Origin: an uncultured Bacteroidaceae bacterium | GTDB lineage: Bacteria; Bacteroidota; Bacteroidia; Bacteroidales; Bacteroidaceae | Assembly (NCBI GenBank): GCA_905233465.1 | Contig: CAJOEI010000009.1 | Coordinates: forward strand, 1 to 57,139 | Length of the DNA stretch: 57,139 nt | Direction of reading: 5' to 3' | Shown: piece after piece, positions 1 to 7,259 of the stretch | Numbering within the stretch: the first letter of the stretch is position 1 | Layout: every line of letters starts with the position of its first letter | Translations under genes and position numbers: made by a program | The notes under the pieces: generated by a model | What the model was told of the DNA's origin: nothing | The model's database searches: none | The model's input: only the letters and a program-made list of their open reading frames with translations

Positions 1-2263
1 CGGCAATGTCCTTGTGGAATATCTTTGCGGCCGTGGCAGCGTGGATGTCGTGACCAAGGCGGAAGTCCTCTATGAGCCCCTCGTCGCCGCTGAGATGTGC
101 CATCAAGCGAAGCTCGATTTGCGAGTAGTCGGCTGAGAAAAACAGGTGACCGGCCTCGGGAACAAAGGCCTTGCGTATCTCTTTGCCGTCCTCTGTGCGC
201 ACAGGGATGTTTTGCAGGTTGGGGTTGGAACTGGACAGGCGTCCTGTGGCTGTCACTGCCTGGTTGAATGACGTATGTATGTGCCCTGTACGAGGGTTGA
301 TGAGCTTGGGCAGGGCTTCTATGTATGTGCCCAGTAGCTTCTTGCCGGCACGGTAGTCGAGTATTTTGCCCACAATCTCATGTTTGGGCCGTAATTTCTC
401 AAGCACTTCCTCGCTGGTGACATACTGCCCGCCCTTGGTCTTGCGGGCTTTGTCGGCAAGGTGCATGCGCTCGAAGAGCAGTTCGCCCACCTGTCGCGGC
501 GAGGAGATGTTGAAATGCAGTCCTGCAAGGGCATAGATCTCCTGCTCCAGAGCTGACATACGCTCGTTGTGTATGCGTCCTGCTTCGGCCAGTGATGCGA
601 TGTCAAGGCACACCCCAGTGCGCTCCATATCGGCCAGCACTGGCATCAGTGGCATCTCGATGTCGGCAAAAATGGATGCTGTACCTTCGGCTTCGAGCAT
701 CGGCGCAAACTTGTTCTTCAGGCGAAGTGTGATGTCTGCATCCTCGGCGGCGTAGGTGCAGACGTCCTCCACAGGAACGTCGCGCATAGAGCGCTGTTTG
801 CTTTTCTTGTCGCCTATCAGCTCGTCGATGTGTATGGTCTTGTAGTTGAGGTATGCCTCCGAGAGATAGTCCATGCTGTGGTGCATATCTGGCTGGAGGA
901 CGTAGTGCGCCAACATGGTGTCGAACATTGGTGGGGCAAGTGTGATGCCGTAGTTGGCCAGCACGTTGAGGTCGTATTTCAGGTTCTGTCCCACTTTGAC
1001 TATGGCTTCGCTCTCGTAGAGTGGCTTGAAGATGTCAACAATGGCCTGTGCCTCGCTACGTTCGGCAGGCACGGGAACATAATATCCTTCGCCCTCGTTG
1101 ATGGCAAAGCTCAGTCCAACGAGTTCGGCATTGACGGCATCGGTGGATGTGGTCTCGGTGTCAATGCTTACTTCTTTGGCTGACAACAGTTTTGTGAGCA
1201 GTGATGCGCAATCGTCGGCCGTGGAGACAAAGGTGTAAACGGCCTCGCCCTCGGCATATTGCTTCATTGCGGGTGGTGGGGTAGTGTCCTGTTCGGTTTG
1301 GCTAAGGTTGCTTTGTGCGAAGAGGTCACCTTGTGCAAAAAGGTCTCCTTGTGCGAAGAGGTCTCCCTGTACTGGTGCAGAAGGGTTGGCGTTCTCTTTT
1401 GCCACTTGCTTGCGCTTAATCAGTGAGCGCATCTCCAACCGATTGTATATCTCTGTCAGGGCGTTGATGTCTGGTTGCTGATAAGCCAACGCTGGCATGT
1501 CGAGCTGAACAGGTACGTCGGTGACAATTTCTGCCAGCCAGCGTGAAAGACGTATCTGCTCTGCAGCATCTTCTATCTTTGTACGCAGGGCACCCTTGAT
1601 CTGGTCGGTGTGTTCCAGCAGCGCTTCGATGCCGCCGAACTGGCGTATGAGCTTAGAGGCCGTCTTCTCGCCAACACCCGGACAGCCGGGTATGTTGTCG
1701 GAGGCGTCACCCATGAGGCCCAGGATGTCAATGACTTGACGTGGACTATCGATGTCCCACTTCTGACATACTTCGACCTCACCAAGACGCTCGAAGTCAC
1801 CCTTCGAGCCGGGACGCAGCATGCAGACATGCTCAGAGACGAGTTGGCCATAGTCCTTGTCTGGCGTGAGCATTATGGTGTCTATGCCCTGACGGCCAGC
1901 AGTCGTGGCCAATGTGCCGATGACATCATCTGCCTCAAAGCCTGCGACCTCGATGATAGGTATGTGGTAGGCGTTTAGAATCTGTTTTATCCACGGTGTT
2001 GCAAAACGTATGCCTTCAGGTGTCTCGTCGCGCTGAGCCTTGTATGCAGGATAGCGCTCGCTGCGGAATGTTCCGCCTGGCGGGTCAAAAGCCACACCGA
2101 TATGCGTTGGCTGGAACTTGGCCAGCACCTCTTCAAGGATATTGACAAAACCCAATACTGCAGACGTGTTCTCGCCGCGGCTGTTGATGCGTGGGTTCTT
2201 GATGAAACCGTAGTACGCACGGAAAATGAGTGCGTATGCATCGAGGAGGAATAGCTTGTCCAA
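1..2263 (-). CDS. polA: DNA polymerase I, C-terminal end outside window
   Basis: Replicative-repair polymerase with three domains in order. The 5'-3' exonuclease (about residues 1-290) carries ADDVIG and GVGEKTA. The 3'-5' proofreading domain has DTE (metal-binding Asp/Glu), NLKYD and the YAAEDAD segment, so proofreading looks intact. The polymerase domain is visible to about DYSQIELR (motif A) and is then cut by the window start. I chose the TTG at 2261-2263: the protein then begins M-DKLFLLDAYAL, the usual family N-terminus, and no ATG lies in frame between there and the promoter. A variable linker between the two exonuclease domains holds a hexapeptide repeat. Family assignment is secure; the start is likely. 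Confidence 0.96.
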   Translation of the reverse strand, partial: MDKLFLLDAYALIFRAYYGFIKNPRINSRGENTSAVLGFVNILEEVLAKFQPTHIGVAFDPPGGTFRSERYPAYKAQRDETPEGIRFATPWIKQILNAYHIPIIEVAGFEADDVIGTLATTAGRQGIDTIMLTPDKDYGQLVSEHVCMLRPGSKGDFERLGEVEVCQKWDIDSPRQVIDILGLMGDASDNIPGCPGVGEKTASKLIRQFGGIEALLEHTDQIKGALRTKIEDAAEQIRLSRWLAEIVTDVPVQLDMPALAYQQPDINALTEIYNRLEMRSLIKRKQVAKENANPSAPVQGDLFAQGDLFAQGDLFAQSNLSQTEQDTTPPPAMKQYAEGEAVYTFVSTADDCASLLTKLLSAKEVSIDTETTSTDAVNAELVGLSFAINEGEGYYVPVPAERSEAQAIVDIFKPLYESEAIVKVGQNLKYDLNVLANYGITLAPPMFDTMLAHYVLQPDMHHSMDYLSEAYLNYKTIHIDELIGDKKSKQRSMRDVPVEDVCTYAAEDADITLRLKNKFAPMLEAEGTASIFADIEMPLMPVLADMERTGVCLDIASLAEAGRIHNERMSALEQEIYALAGLHFNISSPRQVGELLFERMHLADKARKTKGGQYVTSEEVLEKLRPKHEIVGKILDYRAGKKLLGTYIEALPKLINPRTGHIHTSFNQAVTATGRLSSSNPNLQNIPVRTEDGKEIRKAFVPEAGHLFFSADYSQIELRLMAHLSGDEGLIEDFRLGHDIHAATAAKIFHKDIA
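1313..1366 (-). repeat. Three 18-bp tandem repeats inside polA
   Basis: Three head-to-tail 18-bp units encode GDLFAQ three times in the linker between the 5'-3' and 3'-5' exonuclease domains. Units differ at one or two bases, so slippage expansion is likely to have been recent. A degenerate fourth unit may precede them. Confidence 0.9.
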
Positions 2264-2289
2264 GGAGGTTGTTGTTTCTGATTCAGGCG

Positions 2290-2297
2290 CAAAGGTA
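2290..2297 (-). promoter_or_regulatory. Bacteroidota -7 promoter element for polA
   Basis: The minus strand reads TACCTTTG, matching the Bacteroidota sigma consensus TAnnTTTG. It lies about 27 nt upstream of the proposed TTG start of polA, which supports a start downstream of it. Confidence 0.6.
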
Positions 2298-2302
2298 GTA
2301 AA

Positions 2303-2335
2303 AAGTTGAAAGTTGAAAGTTGAAAGTTGAAAGTT
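2303..2335. repeat. AGTTGAA heptamer run
   Basis: About four and a half copies of the heptamer AGTTGAA in the polA / polyprenyl synthase intergenic space. The same family recurs near 3540-3563, 18620-18640 and 41720-41750. Confidence 0.9.
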
Positions 2336-2444
2336 TTTGAAGAATGAAAGCGAAAAGCGGAAAGTTTTTTGAATATTTGACGTTAAAACAAAGGAATTTT
2401 CAAATAAAATGCCGCTCATAAGACGAAAAACCACAAAATAGACG

Positions 2445-2452
2445 TACCTTTG
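2445..2452 (+). promoter_or_regulatory. TAnnTTTG promoter element
   Basis: TACCTTTG ends 10 nt before the ATG of the polyprenyl synthase, so the mRNA leader would be only a few nucleotides long. Confidence 0.6.
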
Positions 2453-2462
2453 TAGCCAGATT

Positions 2463-3467
2463 ATGTTAGACAAGATACAAACCACCATACATGCAGAGCT
2501 GGAGAGGTATGTCGCCATATTCAGGGCTGCACTGTTATCGGATGTGCCAACGCTGAGCGGAGAGCATAATGGCCTGCAGCAAAGTGAACTGTTAGTAGCT
2601 GCGCTGTCGCATCTGACGCGCAGACTGGGCAAGATGATGCGGCCCACGCTGGTGTTGTTGTGCGCTCGCGAGGGCGGACACATCACCGATGAGGTGCTGC
2701 ACGCGGCGGCAGGTCTGGAGATGTTGCACACTGCATCGCTTATACACGACGATGTTGTAGACGAAAGCGCTATGCGCCGTGGCCAGAGGTCGGTGAATGC
2801 GTTGTTCGACAACAAGGCCGCAGTGCTTGTAGGCGATTATGTGACGTCGAAGGCACTCACTGAGATGTCTCTGTCGCATAGCTTAGACGTGGTGAGCCGC
2901 ATGGCATGGTTGGGCCAGACGCTGGCAGATGGCGAGCTGGAACAACTGTCTGCAACGCAGCTGACGACCTTCGACGAGGCTCCATACTACAAGATTATTG
3001 CCAAAAAGACGGCATCGTTGTTCTCCACATGTGCATACGTGGGAGCGTTGTTGGGAGGTGCTTCGTCAGACACTGTGGCCACATTGGAGCAATATGGACA
3101 CCTTGTGGGCCTTTGCTTCCAGATGCGTGATGACATCTTTGACTTTGATGAGAGCCTCAACGTAGGTAAACCTAAGGGCAACGACATGCAAGAGGGTAAG
3201 TTGACGCTGCCCGTGCTGTATGCTGTTGCCAACAGTGACGACTACCATCGTAGACTGGCGTTGAAGGTACGTGCACACGAGGCTTCGCGCTTGGAGATAC
3301 AGGAACTGGTGGACTTCACACTGCATCATGGTGGAGTGGAATATGCCACAGGAGAGATGCACCGGCTGCGTGACGAGGCTGCAAGGTTGCTAAGCACTCT
3401 TCACGACACTGCTGTGGCAGAAGCTCTGCGCATGTACATCGACTTCGTGGTAGAGAGGGAAAAGTGA
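2463..3467 (+). CDS. Polyprenyl diphosphate synthase
   Basis: Class I trans-prenyltransferase that condenses isopentenyl diphosphate onto an allylic diphosphate to make a long isoprenoid chain, probably the menaquinone side chain. The first Asp-rich motif DDVVD is at residues 96-100, followed by RRGQRSVN. The second, DDIFD, is at 223-227 after QMR. Both Mg-diphosphate sites are intact and 334 residues is normal for octaprenyl/solanesyl-type synthases. Chain length cannot be read with confidence. The ATG sits directly behind a promoter element. It is transcribed divergently from polA. Confidence 0.93.
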   Translation: MLDKIQTTIHAELERYVAIFRAALLSDVPTLSGEHNGLQQSELLVAALSHLTRRLGKMMRPTLVLLCAREGGHITDEVLHAAAGLEMLHTASLIHDDVVDESAMRRGQRSVNALFDNKAAVLVGDYVTSKALTEMSLSHSLDVVSRMAWLGQTLADGELEQLSATQLTTFDEAPYYKIIAKKTASLFSTCAYVGALLGGASSDTVATLEQYGHLVGLCFQMRDDIFDFDESLNVGKPKGNDMQEGKLTLPVLYAVANSDDYHRRLALKVRAHEASRLEIQELVDFTLHHGGVEYATGEMHRLRDEAARLLSTLHDTAVAEALRMYIDFVVEREK

Positions 3468-3472
3468 TTTTA

Positions 3473-3530
3473 TTTCACGATTTCACGATTTCACGATTCT
3501 ACGATTTTACGATTTTACGATTTCACGATT
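3473..3530. repeat. ACGATTT heptamer run
   Basis: Seven to eight imperfect copies of the heptamer ACGATTT (variants TTTCACG, TTCTACG, TTTTACG) between the polyprenyl synthase and aroQ, followed by three ACTTTCA heptamers. No gene lies in it. Confidence 0.85.
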
Positions 3531-3568
3531 TGCTTTAGACTTTCAACTTTCAACTTTCAACTTTAACT

Positions 3569-3581
3569 GCGGCATAGCCGC
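3569..3581. repeat. GC-rich hairpin, GCGGC-ATA-GCCGC
   Basis: Perfect 5-bp stem with an ATA loop, 15 nt before the aroQ start and just after ACTTTCA repeats. Related hairpins occur at 18642, 29240 and 40906. It could be a leader structure or part of a dispersed repeat. Confidence 0.7.
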
Positions 3582-3596
3582 GTAAAATAATTCACA

Positions 3597-4028
3597 ATGA
3601 ATATCCTCATCCTCAACGGCCCCAATCTGAACCTGCTTGGTCGTCGAGAACCCGGCGTTTACGGCTCGCGTTCGTTTGAAGATTATCTCATTGAGCAGCG
3701 CAATCGCTATCCAGCCATACAGATTGACTACTTCCAGAGCAATCATGAGGGAGCGCTGATAGACAAACTACATGAGGTGGGTTTTGCGATTGACGGCATA
3801 ATACTCAATGCAGGAGCCTACACCCACACCAGCATAGCACTGCATGATGCCATACGTGCGATTACGGCACCTGTCATCGAAGTACATATCAGCAATGTAC
3901 ACCAGCGTGAGGAATTCCGCCACCACAGCTGTATCAGTGCGGCATGCAAGGGCGTCATCTGCGGCTTCGGCCTTGACAGTTATAGACTGGCTATCGAAGC
4001 TTTGATGCAGATGGACAACGAAAAGTGA
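3597..4028 (+). CDS. aroQ: 3-dehydroquinate dehydratase, type II
   Basis: Shikimate-pathway enzyme that dehydrates 3-dehydroquinate to 3-dehydroshikimate in the cytosol. It opens with the family signature LNGPNLNLLG (residues 6-15), has the catalytic Tyr in VYG (22), the SNHEG segment (48-52), NAGAYTHTS (71-79) and the substrate-binding EVHISN with catalytic His 97. Length 143 is standard for the dodecameric type II class. The following methyltransferase starts 4 nt after its stop, so the two are probably co-transcribed. Confidence 0.96.
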   Translation: MNILILNGPNLNLLGRREPGVYGSRSFEDYLIEQRNRYPAIQIDYFQSNHEGALIDKLHEVGFAIDGIILNAGAYTHTSIALHDAIRAITAPVIEVHISNVHQREEFRHHSCISAACKGVICGFGLDSYRLAIEALMQMDNEK

Positions 4029-4032
4029 CAAC

Positions 4033-4680
4033 TTGAGCATCTCAGACTACATAGAAGCTCATAGTGAGCTGGAGCATCCGTATCTGCACGCACTGTGGCG
4101 TGCCACACACCTGCATCTGAACTATCCCCGCATGGCCAGCGGGCATGTGCAAGGGCAGGTGTTGCGTATGCTCGTGCAGATGATGTGGCCGCGTCTGGTA
4201 CTTGAGATAGGCACATACACTGGCTACTCAGCTCTTGCTATGGCCAGTGCCTTGGAGCCTGGAGCAATGCTTCACACATTCGAGATAAATGACGAGCAAG
4301 AGGTCTTCACGCGTCCGTGGATAGAAGGCTCGCCGTGGGCCGACCGCGTGACGCTGCATATCGGCGATGCCTTGTCATGGCTCACGTCTCATCCCGCATC
4401 CTTCAATGACATTGACCTCGTCTTCATTGATGCCGACAAACGTCATTATCCAGACTATTATAGAACTGTGCTGCCACGAGTACGCCCAGGTGGCTACATC
4501 CTCGCCGACAACACCCTGTGGGACGGACATGTGGCTGATGATACATATATTCCCACAGCAGGTAAGCAGGCACAGCTGCAGGGCATACGTGACTTCAACG
4601 ACCTCGTCGCTGCTGACACCGCAGTGGAGAAAGTCATCTTGCCGTTGCGGGACGGACTCACTATTATAAGGAAAAAATGA
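4033..4680 (+). CDS. SAM-dependent O-methyltransferase, CCoAOMT-like
   Basis: Class I methyltransferase of the caffeoyl-CoA / YrrM O-methyltransferase family. The SAM-binding motif EIGTYTGYS is at residues 58-66 and the metal/acceptor segment FIDADKRHY at 131-139, followed by a DNTLW motif, all typical. The natural substrate in gut Bacteroidales is not known. The proposed start is TTG at 4033; no suitable upstream ATG fits between the aroQ stop and the conserved region. Its stop overlaps the next start in an ATGA arrangement, so it is translationally coupled to the U32 gene. Confidence 0.88.
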   Translation: MSISDYIEAHSELEHPYLHALWRATHLHLNYPRMASGHVQGQVLRMLVQMMWPRLVLEIGTYTGYSALAMASALEPGAMLHTFEINDEQEVFTRPWIEGSPWADRVTLHIGDALSWLTSHPASFNDIDLVFIDADKRHYPDYYRTVLPRVRPGGYILADNTLWDGHVADDTYIPTAGKQAQLQGIRDFNDLVAADTAVEKVILPLRDGLTIIRKK

Positions 4681-5912
4681 AAACAATGAATAGCGGACTG
4701 GAACTGATGGCCCCTGTAGGCTCTCGCGATAGCCTGGCAGCAGCGCTGCAAGCGGGCGCTGACAGCATATACTTTGGTGTGACACACCTGAACATGCGAG
4801 CACATTCGGCCAACACCTTCACTTTGGACGACCTTAGTGAGATAGCTGCAACGTGCCGCGATGCAGGCGTGCGTAGCTATCTCACCGTGAACACTATCAT
4901 ATATGGTGAGGACTTGCCGTTGATGCGACAAGTGTTGGACGCTGCGTACGAAGCTGGCATAAGTGCTATCATCGCATCAGATGTGGCGGTGATGACCTAT
5001 GCCCGCGCTATTGGTCTTGAGGTGCATCTTTCTACACAGCTCAATATCAGCAATGTCGAGGCGTTGCGTTTCTATGCTCAGTTTGCGGACGTTGTGGTGC
5101 TGGCACGCGAGCTCAACCTAAAGCAGGTGGCTGACATTCATCGTGCAATTGTTGAGGAAAACATCTGTGGCCCAAGTGGACAGCAGGTGCGTATTGAGAT
5201 GTTCTGCCACGGAGCGCTGTGCATGGCCATATCTGGCAAGTGCTATCTCAGCGAACATTGCATGGGACGTTCGGCCAACCGTGGCGAGTGCATGCAGGTG
5301 TGCCGCAGGCGTTATCGCCTCATTGATGATGAGACGGGAAACGAACTTGTGGCGGAGGGACGCTACTTGCTCAGCCCCAAGGACTTGAAGACCATCGATT
5401 TCCTGCCGCAAATGATTGAAGCAGGTGTCCGCGTCTTCAAGATTGAGGGTAGGGCACGAGGACCTGAATATGTGCGTACAGTTGTGGAGGCGTACAAGGC
5501 GGCATTGACAACGCAGCAAAATCGTGAAATTGTAGATCGCGAAAATGCGAAATTAAAGGCAGTCTTCAACCGAGGCTTCTGGGATGGCTACTATCTTGGC
5601 CAGCCTGTGCCGGAGCTGTCTCCTGGTCATGGCTCTCAGGCCACGGAGCGCAAAGTCTATGTTGGGCGCGGGACAAAATACTACTCCCGACTGGGCCTTG
5701 GTGAGTTCCATATCGAGGCTGCCGAGTTGCACGTCGGTGACCGTTTTCTGGTCACTGGTCCAACCACAGGAGCTGTCTACGGCGTCATTAGCGAGATGCA
5801 TGATGATAGCAACAGTGCTGTGCCGACGGCCAGACAAGGTCAGAACGTGGCCTTTGCCGTTGACGCCAAGGTTAGACCCTCGGACAAACTGTTTCGTATA
5901 GACCCAGCATAG
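4677..5912 (+). CDS. U32 family peptidase (PrtC / TrhP-like)
   Basis: Belongs to the U32 collagenase-like family. The N-terminal TIM-barrel part begins LMAPVGSRDSLAAALQAGAD. The diagnostic segment FCHGALCMAISGKC plus GRSANRGECMQVCRRRY lies at about residues 176-212, with the conserved cysteines. Characterised relatives (TrhP/YegQ, RlhA) act in hydroxylation of tRNA U34 or 23S rRNA rather than in proteolysis. The QueH gene just downstream, which also acts on wobble-position tRNA modification, makes a tRNA role attractive, but that is inference. At 411 residues it is of the shorter type. Confidence 0.88.
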   Translation: MKTMNSGLELMAPVGSRDSLAAALQAGADSIYFGVTHLNMRAHSANTFTLDDLSEIAATCRDAGVRSYLTVNTIIYGEDLPLMRQVLDAAYEAGISAIIASDVAVMTYARAIGLEVHLSTQLNISNVEALRFYAQFADVVVLARELNLKQVADIHRAIVEENICGPSGQQVRIEMFCHGALCMAISGKCYLSEHCMGRSANRGECMQVCRRRYRLIDDETGNELVAEGRYLLSPKDLKTIDFLPQMIEAGVRVFKIEGRARGPEYVRTVVEAYKAALTTQQNREIVDRENAKLKAVFNRGFWDGYYLGQPVPELSPGHGSQATERKVYVGRGTKYYSRLGLGEFHIEAAELHVGDRFLVTGPTTGAVYGVISEMHDDSNSAVPTARQGQNVAFAVDAKVRPSDKLFRIDPA

Positions 5913-5954
5913 TATGAATTGGACAATGGACAATGGATAATGGACAATTCATCA

Positions 5955-6506
5955 ATGAACGATAAGAAATCTGTCTTGCTGCATGCTTGTTGTGCACCGT
6001 GCTCCAGCGCCATCGTGGAATGGTTGCTGAACAATGGCTATGAACCGACCATATACTATTACAATCCTAACATATACCCGCTTGAGGAGTACAACATTCG
6101 CAAGGCAGAGAGTCAACGTCATGCCGAGAACCTTGGAGTGAGGTGGATTGATGACGACTGGAAGCACGAGTCGTGGTTGGAATCAATAAGGGGAATGGAG
6201 TGTGAGCCAGAGCGCGGAGCGCGTTGTGCCCGTTGCTTTGAGTTGCGGCTGCTGGCAGCGGCACGCAAGGCTGTGGAACTGGGTATTGGTGTATTCACCA
6301 CTACGCTGGCATCCTCGCGATGGAAACGCCTCGACCAGATAGAGGCAGCCGGTCGTGCTGCCGAGGCTGCAGTGCCAGGCTCCACATTCTGGGCTCGCAA
6401 CTGGCGCAAGGGTGGGCTACAAGAAAGGCGCAACGAATTGTTGCGCCAATATGGTTTCTACAATCAGCTTTATTGCGGCTGTGAATTCTCTATGCGGCCT
6501 CAATAG
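5955..6506 (+). CDS. queH: Epoxyqueuosine reductase QueH
   Basis: Reduces epoxyqueuosine to queuosine in tRNA; it is the non-homologous alternative to QueG. Signature features are HACCAPC near residues 10-16, YYYNPNIYP, CARCFELRL, the SSRWKR segment and the C-terminal YCGCEFSM, supplying the Fe-S/metal cysteines. I prefer the ATG at 5955 (MNDKKSVLLHACC). An upstream in-frame ATG at 5919 lies inside an ATGGACAATGG repeat and would add twelve repeat-encoded residues. The stop overlaps the convergent radical SAM gene by 7 bp. Confidence 0.93.
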   Translation: MNDKKSVLLHACCAPCSSAIVEWLLNNGYEPTIYYYNPNIYPLEEYNIRKAESQRHAENLGVRWIDDDWKHESWLESIRGMECEPERGARCARCFELRLLAAARKAVELGIGVFTTTLASSRWKRLDQIEAAGRAAEAAVPGSTFWARNWRKGGLQERRNELLRQYGFYNQLYCGCEFSMRPQ

Positions 6507-7258
6507 GCAACAGTACATTCTATGCCACGCTGCCGTACGCGCTGTGCTATGCTGTCCAAGCAGGCAGGCAACGCCTTGCGCAGTGTGTTATCTGGCGTAG
6601 TACGGTCGATGGTATAGACCATCACACTCTGTGGCTGTATTCGGTCAAGTGCTTGCAACCACGGCTCGACATACTCATCTGTAGTATTGTCTAAGCCCGT
6701 GGACGACGTGAGGAACATGGTCTGGATGATGACATGCCCCTTGAAGTCACATAGGGCTTGAAGTATGGCATTGAGGTCGTATTTGCCTGTGGGCCTGTCC
6801 ACTGCATGGATGAAATCCAGATTCACTGTGTCTAACTTCTGGATGTTGTTGTCCACAAGCATCAATGCCTCGTGCACGTCGGGCCGTACACATGTTGTGG
6901 CATTGGTGAGCACACTGATGCGTGCCTGTGGGCAGTAGATGTCGCGTAGGCGTCGTGTCTCAGCGATTATATGCTTGAAGTCGGGATGCAACGTCGGCTC
7001 GCCGTTGCCAGCAAATGTCAGCACATCAGGCAGCCGCCCTTCCTGAACCATAGACTGTAATTTATGTTCCAGCGCCTGCGACACCTGTTGTGCCGAAGGC
7101 CGGTGTTGCTTGGGTCGCGCATCGCCGTTGAAGCCACACTCGCAGTAGATGCAGTCGAATGAACACATCTTGCCGTCAGATGGCATGAGATTGATGCCCA
7201 GTGACAGTCCTAAGCGCCGACTGTGGACGGGACCGAAAATAGGAGATGTGTAGAGCAT
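6500..7258 (-). CDS. Radical SAM protein
   Basis: A 252-residue radical SAM enzyme. The cluster-binding motif CxxxCxxC is seen as CSFDCIYC (Cys 32, 36, 39), and a GNGEPTLHPDF stretch follows, the typical SAM-binding GGEP-like loop. The N-terminus FGPVHSRRLGLSLGINL is characteristic of a conserved bacterial and archaeal subfamily of small radical SAM proteins without assigned function. No extra C-terminal cluster-binding domain is seen. It lies 1 nt downstream of the fucosidase gene on the same strand and may be read through from it. Confidence 0.85.
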   Translation of the reverse strand: MLYTSPIFGPVHSRRLGLSLGINLMPSDGKMCSFDCIYCECGFNGDARPKQHRPSAQQVSQALEHKLQSMVQEGRLPDVLTFAGNGEPTLHPDFKHIIAETRRLRDIYCPQARISVLTNATTCVRPDVHEALMLVDNNIQKLDTVNLDFIHAVDRPTGKYDLNAILQALCDFKGHVIIQTMFLTSSTGLDNTTDEYVEPWLQALDRIQPQSVMVYTIDRTTPDNTLRKALPACLDSIAQRVRQRGIECTVAY

Positions 7259-7259
7259 A

